Shown: piece after piece, positions 53,019-60,341 of the stretch
Layout of the letters: the number at the start of each line of letters is the position of its first letter
How positions within the stretch are numbered: position 1 is the stretch's first letter
DNA from: Oceanipulchritudo coccoides
GTDB taxonomy: Bacteria; Verrucomicrobiota; Verrucomicrobiia; Opitutales; Oceanipulchritudinaceae
Direction of reading: 5' to 3'
Assembly: GCF_010500615.1 (NCBI RefSeq)
Contig: NZ_JAAGNX010000001.1
Location: forward strand, 883,531 to 947,530
Length of the DNA stretch: 64,000 nt
Notes under the pieces: generated by a model
What the model was told of the DNA's origin: nothing
The model's database searches: none
The model's input: the letters and a program-made list of their open reading frames with translations, nothing else
Translations under genes and position numbers: made by a program

Positions 53019-54215
53019 TTACTCAAACCGTGCCCGGAAAAACAGCTCTTCCCCGGGATAGACCAGAAAGTCACCCTCATCGGCTGGTTCCCAATTGATC
53101 AAATCGGTGCTCTTTTCAAGGGAAACGGTGATGACAACGGGGTCAGGGAATGAATTGTTCTGCAAAAAGCCATCGGCATCGAGGAAGAAGCCTGCACCGA
53201 ACGCAGCCAATTGGGCTGCAGTGAGCCCCGTGGCATCGGTTCCGAAGCGGATGACCTTGTTACGGAAGTTCACGATTGAAACGGAACCGCCGGCCCATGC
53301 TGCCTCGTGGGATGAGCTGTTGTTGAAAGCGAGGTCACCGACAGAGGGAGCCAGATCGATGGTCAGCGTTCCGCCAATATCAACGATGTCACCCATGTTT
53401 GTCTGGGATGCATTTACATCGACGAGGAAGTTATTGGTGCCGCTGATACTGATGTTTGCGCCGTTTATTGCGTCGGCGGCATTCAGCTCCAGTTCGGCAG
53501 TGCTCGTGTTGACTTGGAATTTCCGGCCCGAATTCAGAACGGTACCGCCGTCGACAGCGACCTTGGCGGCACCAAGAAGAACAAAATCCTGCCCGAAAGT
53601 CGAGCTGTTGTGGCCAACTCCGAAGGAAACGTTTGACGAGGCGATTCGAATGGCCGCCAAACTGGGTTGCAGGATGCCATTCAGTTGATATGCACCGCCA
53701 GCGGCCTGCTCTATCTGGACAAGGGTGTTTACGGTCAAATTGCTGGTCGTATCAAAGAGCATGACATTGCCAGCGGCATTGTTATTCTTGAAATAGGTGA
53801 TGCCGCCAAGCGAGTTGCTGACGTTGAGATTGATGTTATTGAACCGGAGTGTGCCGCCGGTACTGCCGGTGGCGTTTACGATGCCATCTGCGTTTCCGGC
53901 GTTATTGACATCAATTGTCAGGCTGCCACCGGCGTTGGCGTAGATTGTATGCACAAATCCTTCACCGCCGAAGCCGTCAGTGTATTTGCTAATTGTATAG
54001 CTTCCGGCAACGAGGTTGATCGCGAGGTCTGAGCCGCCAAAGAAGCCGGCCGTATCGGCGCTGGTCGTAGGAACGCCGTCGGGATTCCAGTTTGCGGCAT
54101 CACCCCACACATTGGAGCCGGGTTCACCGTTGTCCCAGGAATAGTCTACGGCCTGGGAGGTTTGGAATGCCAGAAGCACAAGGCAAGAGGTTGTGATTAG
54201 GGATAGATATTTCAT
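53019..54215 (-). CDS. Secreted beta-rich protein, paralogue 3 (STDLINW-type C-terminus)
   Basis: 398 residues. The N-terminal signal and the body are close to paralogue 2 (SNVWGDAANWNPDGVPTT, NVSFGVGHNSSTFGQDFVL, KFQVNTSTAELELNAAD). After DADGFL it leaves the family and ends with VSLEKSTDLINWEPA and ELFFRARFE, the module also seen, with variation, at the end of the RCC1 protein and of the beta-helix proteins. It carries no PEP-CTERM and no aromatic module. Operator candidate 4 lies 95 bp upstream. The function of the body is not known; it probably forms a repeat surface fold. Confidence 0.82.
   Translation of the reverse strand: MKYLSLITTSCLVLLAFQTSQAVDYSWDNGEPGSNVWGDAANWNPDGVPTTSADTAGFFGGSDLAINLVAGSYTISKYTDGFGGEGFVHTIYANAGGSLTIDVNNAGNADGIVNATGSTGGTLRFNNINLNVSNSLGGITYFKNNNAAGNVMLFDTTSNLTVNTLVQIEQAAGGAYQLNGILQPSLAAIRIASSNVSFGVGHNSSTFGQDFVLLGAAKVAVDGGTVLNSGRKFQVNTSTAELELNAADAINGANISISGTNNFLVDVNASQTNMGDIVDIGGTLTIDLAPSVGDLAFNNSSSHEAAWAGGSVSIVNFRNKVIRFGTDATGLTAAQLAAFGAGFFLDADGFLQNNSFPDPVVITVSLEKSTDLINWEPADEGDFLVYPGEELFFRARFE
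53170..54215. repeat. Tandem duplication unit B (paralogue 3 body)
   Basis: Partner of the unit at 51690-52728. Boundaries are estimated by eye from the loss of protein similarity after DADGFL and the signal peptide start. Confidence 0.75.
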
Positions 54216-54309
54216 GGGATGTTACATTAATAAGGTTGTGTATTGATTGAACAGATTCTCATTCAAAGGTCGCTCTGGAAAAAGACAAAGGGCAATAGGC
54301 GTGACAGTC

Positions 54310-54321
54310 TGATACGTAACA
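54310..54321 (-). promoter_or_regulatory. LacI-type operator candidate 4
   Basis: TGATACGTAACA, 95 bp upstream of paralogue 3 and 71 bp past the end of the symporter gene, which reads in the same direction. Its distance to the gene start matches that of candidate 3 before paralogue 2. Confidence 0.65.
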
Positions 54322-54391
54322 TTTAGAGCGGGCATCTGCTGCTGATGGAACGGGTAGCGGACAGTGCAGAAGGCTTGCGGATTGGCGGCCC

Positions 54392-55837
54392 TTAGGACGG
54401 TTGCCTATTCTTGCGCGCTTCGGCCAATTGCTGTCGGATCTCGTAAGCCTTTTTCTCGGTGATCGGATAGGTGAATGCGAGGAGGGTTGTGACAAGCATG
54501 GCGATGGCACAGATCCATGCGAAGCTGACGCGCAACCAGTAGATGGTCTCGGGGGCCTGGTCACCGCCGAGCGCGGTATCAAAGCCGGTCCATTGGAGGA
54601 CATAACCGGAGAGGAGGATGGCGAGGGCGGCACCGAGTTTGTAGGTCCATCCATAGACCGCGCTGAACATGCCTTCCCGGCGTTCGCCGGTCCGCAATTC
54701 ATCGGCATCGACGGCTTCCGGAATCATGGCGTTGATAAAGAGGTAGGCCCCGGCCGTTCCGACTCCAAAGAGGATGGTCGGAATCATGGAAAGGTATGGA
54801 TTCTCGGGGGTATACAAGTGCCAGCGCAGGGCGGCCCCAATGATGGTGAGGCCGAAGGCGACAATGAGGGCGTTGCGTTTGCCGATTCTGTGGGAAAGGC
54901 TGTTCATCAGCGGTAGCCCGATCATGGCCGAGATCGGGATGCAGTAGCCGACAAGGGTCAGCACTGTTCCGGAGGCCACGGTCTTATCCCCGGCGAAGAG
55001 GTGGTACACGGTAACGTAGTAACCGAGTGATCCTACGGTGATGACGCCGAGATAGCTGATGACGGTAATCAGTGCGAGATTGAGGAAGGGCCAGCAGGAA
55101 AGGGTTTCCTTAACGCTGGTAACAAGGGGAACCTTGAGCCGCTTGCCCTTTGCCTCGGTATCCTTGTTGCGCGCAACAAGAAAGGACGGATGTTCGCGGG
55201 CGAAGACGGCCGGGGCCATGATGACGAAAAAGATAACAAGGCCCACCCAGAGGCTGTTATAGCGCATGCCCTCGGCACGGTCGGAAAAGACCTCAAGGCT
55301 AGTGAGGAAGAAGAGGCTGGAAACGATGAAGAAGCCGAATTGTTCAATCACCGTCCGGGTGGTCATCACACTGGTGCGTTCGTGATAATCGGGTGACAGC
55401 TCCATCCCGAGAGCGATGTAGGGAACGGAAAAGACCGTGAAGGCGAGGTAAAAGACAAGGGAGAAGATCAGGAGCCACCAGAAGTAGAATGACGGATCCA
55501 TGCCACGCGGGAACCACCAGATGGCGATGAAGCTCAAGGCGCAGAGCAGGGCACCAAGGGCAATCCAGGGCCGGCGTCGCCCCCATTTGGAGAATGTATT
55601 GTCGGAGAGGTTGCCCATCAAGGGATCAGTAATGGAATCCCAAATACGCGAAGCGGAAATGATCCAGGCAATCAGCACCGGACTCAGCCCAAGTGTATCG
55701 TTAAAGACCGGGTTGTAGAATTGCATGTAGACCTGGATCAAAAGGGCGTACCCCAGCATTCCAGTGCCGTATCCGGCCTTGCGCCAGAAGGGGACCTTGT
55801 CCTCCGGCGAGGTGACGTGTGTTGTGTGGGGTTTAAT
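54392..55837 (-). CDS. GPH-family sugar symporter (MFS-like), probable ATT start
   Basis: 481 residues if started at the ATT at 55837; 455 if at the first ATG (55759). Twelve hydrophobic helices, with WDSITDPLMGNLSDNTFSKWGRRRPW after the second helix, are typical of the glycoside-pentoside-hexuronide:cation symporter family. The conserved family start V-P-F-W-R-K-x-G-Y-G-x-G lies upstream of the ATG, in the same frame, and the only initiator-like codon upstream of it is ATT, 8 nt after a GGAG. It would import the mono- or oligosaccharide released by the locus. It is the last gene of the TonB-GH110-beta-helix group, 24 bp after the beta-helix stop. Confidence 0.85.
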   Translation of the reverse strand: MKPHTTHVTSPEDKVPFWRKAGYGTGMLGYALLIQVYMQFYNPVFNDTLGLSPVLIAWIISASRIWDSITDPLMGNLSDNTFSKWGRRRPWIALGALLCALSFIAIWWFPRGMDPSFYFWWLLIFSLVFYLAFTVFSVPYIALGMELSPDYHERTSVMTTRTVIEQFGFFIVSSLFFLTSLEVFSDRAEGMRYNSLWVGLVIFFVIMAPAVFAREHPSFLVARNKDTEAKGKRLKVPLVTSVKETLSCWPFLNLALITVISYLGVITVGSLGYYVTVYHLFAGDKTVASGTVLTLVGYCIPISAMIGLPLMNSLSHRIGKRNALIVAFGLTIIGAALRWHLYTPENPYLSMIPTILFGVGTAGAYLFINAMIPEAVDADELRTGERREGMFSAVYGWTYKLGAALAILLSGYVLQWTGFDTALGGDQAPETIYWLRVSFAWICAIAMLVTTLLAFTYPITEKKAYEIRQQLAEARKNRQPS

Positions 55838-55860
55838 AGGGGTGTCTCCGTGTGTTCGGT

Positions 55861-58533
55861 TTATTCGGTGATTGCGATCCTGTAGAAGATGCTGCCCTCA
55901 ACCAAGGGTGGTAAATCGAATGTTCCGTCTTCTGCGGGGATATCCTGTTCGAGGATGGAAAAGGAAGTGTCCAGGGTTTCGTTCTGATATACAGTAACAA
56001 AGCGATTCGCTTTCGGCGTCCAGTTGAGGTGGAGTCCGCCGGACATCCCGATTTTGGCTTGAAAGAAATCCTGCTGCAGAGGATTCAGCACAGCGATAAA
56101 TTCTTCCGCTTCCGTAAGGCCGTCGCCATCCGTATCATCATTTGCATCCACGACGGATGTAAATCCGAAGTTATCGATTTCCCAATCGTCCGGCAACTGA
56201 TCTGTGTCCTGATCAAGCAACAGGCCGGCGACAACATTGAGGTTGGTCACTTGCGGTCCCGTATCGATAAGGGCGGACATGTTGGCATTGGCCTCATTGA
56301 TACCGGAGACAAGGTTCACCCCGTAGATGCTCACGTTGTTGACCCGCTCAAGACGGATGACCGAATCATAGAAAGGGGAGGCGCTCGTGAAATTATGTGA
56401 ATTGGTAGTGGTGTTGCTCCGAAGTTTCACATCGTCTGCATACTCGATCAATATGCCGCCACTGGCAGGGGTTGTGATCTTGTTGCGCCGGATGGTGAGG
56501 TTGGAGTGTCCGGTTCCGGGCGTCCAGTTGTTAAAGCCCCTCGCACTGACATAGATTGGAGTGTACCCATTGCTTCTCGCAATGGAACAGCGCGTGAGCT
56601 CATTGTCCTCGATGATCACATTATGGGCAAAGTCTCCTTCCATCCAGTAAAAGGCGTCCGGGCGAACCTGGATGCCGGGCAGGAAGGAATTGTAGACGGA
56701 ATTGTTACGGACGACTACATTGGAAGCCTTAATGAGGATGCCCCTTGCGCGGGTGTTATCGATTGTGCAATTCGATATGACCGAACCGGAGCTGTCGCCT
56801 GACCGGTTGGCCACTATACCACCCGTACCGGTGGTCACGTTGGTATCAAGGGTAAGGAGGAAGGCTTGCTCAAAAGTCGAGTTTGTCAGGTTTGCGTCAG
56901 GGAACAAAATGCTGATTTCTGCGCGAATAGCGGTTTCGCTCATAGCGACTGGCGATACCGTCTGGATGATGGCGCTTTCCCTTGTTCCCGCGACCGGATC
57001 ATAAATATATAATTCGTCACCCACTTCGACAGTTTCGCTCGAAGATTTTGTGGCGACCGTAATGGCATTCGCGGCGTTTTTCTCGAGGATGGGAGCGTAG
57101 GCGGTCGTGAGGATAATGCCGTCGTCACCGGTGTACGCTGTGTGGCTGTTGTTAATGTTGATCTCGCCGTATGAGTGCTTGAAGTGCAGGCCGTCCGCAT
57201 TGCTGGAAAGTAATCGAGGGATCGAGGCACGCAAGGGAGTCGCCCCCGGAGTGATCTGGACATTTTCGAGGCTGATTTGAAATCCGTTTACGCTCAGTAC
57301 AGCGAATGCCGGCGCGCCATGGATCTCGATATCTTCAAGGCGAACACCTGTACAATTTTCCAGATAAATCCCGTGCGGAATACCTGCTGATACCGTCAGG
57401 GAAACGAAATCTCCGACATCCATGTTGCTGAAATTGGCGTTGACCTGATAAAGGCCCGGTTCGATTTCAGTGACATTACCATTTGGATAGATGGTATTCG
57501 TCATCTGCTTCATCGTCAGATTCGACGGCTCGTAGGTAATGCCACTGGTTGCGGTGGTAGAGAGGGTCTGTGGATACCCCTCGTGGAGCCGGAGCTCAAA
57601 GGTGCCGGTGGAGTAATTTCTGCTCTCTACGGTTCCTTGACGGTAGAGTTGCGGGTCATAGTCAATGGAGAGGCCACGAAGGGTGAGGTTGTTACAGTTG
57701 ACAAGGCTGATCGTTCGGTTGTCGGACTGGTTGATCAGTTCAACGCCGTCAGCAATGACGGTTACCGGTGTCGGGGGATTGAAGTTGCCCCTATACACGT
57801 AGGTGGAGGACGGGTTGGCGTAATAGCGACCCGGAGTGATCGTGATAACATCCGCTCCCGAAGCTAGTCCATTCAGAAACTGGTCTCGGAAGGAAAGCCG
57901 GTCCGTACGGACAATATCAAAATCCATCGAGAAAGAATCTGATGTGGCCGACCCATTGGGTCCAAAGGCGACGTAAATGGTCTGTCCCGCATCGAGGTAG
58001 CCGATTTCGGTGTCAAAGGACGTGGTGGAAAAAGGATCAGAAACATGTCGGAGGACGGCCTCTGAAATGCCTGGAAAGACGAGCACTTCCACGCCGTTGC
58101 TGCTCGAGTTCGACATTGTGATGAAGCTGTTCGCGATGGCGTAGTGGCCGCTTGAGGGAACTGTGTACGCGGCGATGGCATAGCGGTCCCTCATGTTCGA
58201 ACCGCCCACCGACACGCCGGGATGCCCCCCTCCAGAGGAGAGACGCATAAATCCCGATGGAGGATTGTTTCCGCCCACAAGGTCGCCATCCGCTGTGTAG
58301 GATGGACTGGCAAGAATCAGGGGGACATAGGAAGCGGGTGCCCCTATGAAGCCGCTGGCCTGGTCACCCGTAACGCCAATTCCCCAGCCGTCAGGAGCGT
58401 TCCAGAGGTAACTCCAGCCTGCTGTCGGGGCCCCGGTGGTGTTAAAATCGCTGCCATAGCTGGCAACAACGGTCTGGGCTCCAAGTTCGGCCGCGGCAAT
58501 TGAGACTATAAAAGTCAAGATGCGATACATCAT
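55861..58533 (-). CDS. Large secreted beta-helix protein (GH110-related)
   Basis: 890 residues. A signal peptide (MYRILTFIVSIAAAELGAQ) is followed by an N-terminal domain of about 190 residues, then a beta-helix with DGLHFKHSYGEI, TAYTGDDGIILTTAYAPI and RARGILIKASNVVVRNN, the same key positions as the GH110-like group. The D-D pair is kept but the usual N-x-x-G after it is replaced by I-L-T-T. Near the end are DANDDTDGDGLTEAEE and a C-terminal module with F-x-R (SIFYRIAITE). It is probably an outer-surface glycan-active or glycan-binding protein. It is 22 bp after GH110 on the same strand. Confidence 0.75.
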   Translation of the reverse strand: MMYRILTFIVSIAAAELGAQTVVASYGSDFNTTGAPTAGWSYLWNAPDGWGIGVTGDQASGFIGAPASYVPLILASPSYTADGDLVGGNNPPSGFMRLSSGGGHPGVSVGGSNMRDRYAIAAYTVPSSGHYAIANSFITMSNSSSNGVEVLVFPGISEAVLRHVSDPFSTTSFDTEIGYLDAGQTIYVAFGPNGSATSDSFSMDFDIVRTDRLSFRDQFLNGLASGADVITITPGRYYANPSSTYVYRGNFNPPTPVTVIADGVELINQSDNRTISLVNCNNLTLRGLSIDYDPQLYRQGTVESRNYSTGTFELRLHEGYPQTLSTTATSGITYEPSNLTMKQMTNTIYPNGNVTEIEPGLYQVNANFSNMDVGDFVSLTVSAGIPHGIYLENCTGVRLEDIEIHGAPAFAVLSVNGFQISLENVQITPGATPLRASIPRLLSSNADGLHFKHSYGEININNSHTAYTGDDGIILTTAYAPILEKNAANAITVATKSSSETVEVGDELYIYDPVAGTRESAIIQTVSPVAMSETAIRAEISILFPDANLTNSTFEQAFLLTLDTNVTTGTGGIVANRSGDSSGSVISNCTIDNTRARGILIKASNVVVRNNSVYNSFLPGIQVRPDAFYWMEGDFAHNVIIEDNELTRCSIARSNGYTPIYVSARGFNNWTPGTGHSNLTIRRNKITTPASGGILIEYADDVKLRSNTTTNSHNFTSASPFYDSVIRLERVNNVSIYGVNLVSGINEANANMSALIDTGPQVTNLNVVAGLLLDQDTDQLPDDWEIDNFGFTSVVDANDDTDGDGLTEAEEFIAVLNPLQQDFFQAKIGMSGGLHLNWTPKANRFVTVYQNETLDTSFSILEQDIPAEDGTFDLPPLVEGSIFYRIAITE

Positions 58534-58555
58534 AAAAGGTTCAGGGGGGGAAGGG

Positions 58556-60313
58556 TTAGGTATTTAAATTCGGCAAGGGGTCAGTTTCGCAATATAGCTC
58601 ATCTTTTATGGACACGTTGCTGCAGAATGAAATTATAAACGGGCTTTCCGGATTATCAATTCGGGATGCTTCAATTTGATTGTCCCGCCACTGGAGATTG
58701 TCCACGCAGAAGGCATGAAGGAGCGGGGATTGGTTGCCGCGGATAAACCGGTTATCCTTGATTACTATGTTCCGGTTATAGCGTGAGGACTCCCGTTTTT
58801 CATGGATACCTGCCTGAACGTCTATGACTCCCTTTCCCCAGACACCAAAGAGGCAGTTGTCGAAAGTGTTTCCCTGAATTACACAGTCGCTCACTCCACC
58901 CTGCTCAAACCAGTAGGAGGCATCCCCTTCAAAGAGGATCGCTGCCCCGGGAGTGTGGAAATAGTTATTTTCTACACGCGTCTTGCCCCGGCAATTCAGG
59001 AGCATGCCTCTTGCCCGGTTGTTGCGAATCGTGTTCCCGCTGATCCTTACCTCGGGATAATCCCGGTTGGCGGCGATGGCGTCGCCAACTGTCAATCCCT
59101 CTGGGATGGGCTTTTCGAGGACAATTTGGGTGAATTCCTTGTTTAGCGGCTTTTTGCGAATGACTTTCCCTTCACCAATTGTCTGGAGGCTTCTTCCATC
59201 AACAAATTCGATTTCCAACCCTTCGTGGATGAAATCAAATCCAATCTGCTGGGGATGAACCAGCCTTACGAGAAGTTCATGTGAACTGATCATTCGGGCG
59301 ATCTGGACGTAGACCCCGTGAATATTGGTCGCATCATCTCCCTGGTTCTCAAACAGGTTGTCGGTAAGGCTCAGGAGACCTGTGCAATTTGCAAAGTGTG
59401 TTGCATCAGCCGTCGTGCTGAGAATACGACCCTTGGAAGGCGTCACCCGACACTTGTCGATGTGGACGTTGTGACAAAGTTGGGCCAAAATTCCCATTCC
59501 ACCGGCATGATGAATCGTAATGGATTCCACGCATATGTCCCTGCTCTCATTTAAAACGAAGGCAGGATAATTCCGGTGATTGGGGCCGAAAACCAAGGTG
59601 TTTCCTGGTTTACCCGTGAGGCCCTTGATCGATAAGCGTATAGTCCGTTTCCCAATTTCCCTGGCAGGGTAGGAGGCCGTTCCGTTGAAATAGTAATCCT
59701 TGGCCATGAATGCAGTCTTCCGCTCAGTGGTATCAAACTCGAGGAGATGATTACTGCCGTAGACAAGCCTGCTTGCTGCGGAATTAGAAGATTCAACGGC
59801 TGAATCATTCCCGACAAATCGAAGCAGACCGCCGCAGATTTTGTACGGGAAATGCTCCGGAATGTGCAGGTCCATTCCTTCATCGTCGACGCTGAGTATT
59901 CGGCCCTCACTGTGGAAGCTCCGTTCAAAATCGACAGAAAACTCCTTCAGGGTGATGGATGAGGATTTGGATACAAAAAACGGGTTGATCAGGCCGTGGA
60001 AGACAAATTCCGATCCTTGTCCGTCAATGGTGAACTCCTCAAAGTCGATCAACGGAAAGACGATCCGTTTCAATCCTGCATCGTTATTGCACAGGTAAAG
60101 GTAGAGGTCCTTCGCGAAATCCGGAAAAAAATCATACCTTCCATTGGGGAAAACGAGACAGGAAACATTGTGGGTCTGGCAATATTGCAATGCTGCCAAC
60201 ACTCCCGGCGTCGCGTCGGTCCCATCAGGGACAACCCCGAACTGCTCGACACTCATAGAGGCCAGGTTGTCCTGGTCTGGTAGAGTTCGGACAGTTTTCT
60301 CTGCATGCTGCAT
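58556..60313 (-). CDS. GH110-type alpha-1,3-galactosidase
   Basis: About 585 residues from the ATG at 60313, chosen because AAGGAAG lies 7 nt before it; a TTG at 60340 would extend it. There is no signal peptide, so it is predicted cytoplasmic. The sequence follows GH110 closely: FPNGRYDFFPDF, IDGQGSEFVFHGLINPFFV, ATHFANCTGLLSLTDN, NQGDDATNIHGVYVQIA with the acidic pair and N-I-H-G, and SGNTIRNNRARGML. GH110 enzymes remove terminal alpha-1,3-linked galactose, including from carrageenan-derived oligosaccharides in some marine members. It follows the TonB gene and is co-transcribed with it. Exact linkage specificity is inferred from the family. Confidence 0.88.
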   Translation of the reverse strand: MQHAEKTVRTLPDQDNLASMSVEQFGVVPDGTDATPGVLAALQYCQTHNVSCLVFPNGRYDFFPDFAKDLYLYLCNNDAGLKRIVFPLIDFEEFTIDGQGSEFVFHGLINPFFVSKSSSITLKEFSVDFERSFHSEGRILSVDDEGMDLHIPEHFPYKICGGLLRFVGNDSAVESSNSAASRLVYGSNHLLEFDTTERKTAFMAKDYYFNGTASYPAREIGKRTIRLSIKGLTGKPGNTLVFGPNHRNYPAFVLNESRDICVESITIHHAGGMGILAQLCHNVHIDKCRVTPSKGRILSTTADATHFANCTGLLSLTDNLFENQGDDATNIHGVYVQIARMISSHELLVRLVHPQQIGFDFIHEGLEIEFVDGRSLQTIGEGKVIRKKPLNKEFTQIVLEKPIPEGLTVGDAIAANRDYPEVRISGNTIRNNRARGMLLNCRGKTRVENNYFHTPGAAILFEGDASYWFEQGGVSDCVIQGNTFDNCLFGVWGKGVIDVQAGIHEKRESSRYNRNIVIKDNRFIRGNQSPLLHAFCVDNLQWRDNQIEASRIDNPESPFIISFCSNVSIKDELYCETDPLPNLNT

Positions 60314-60341
60314 TCCGGCGACTTCCTTTCGACGATCCAAA

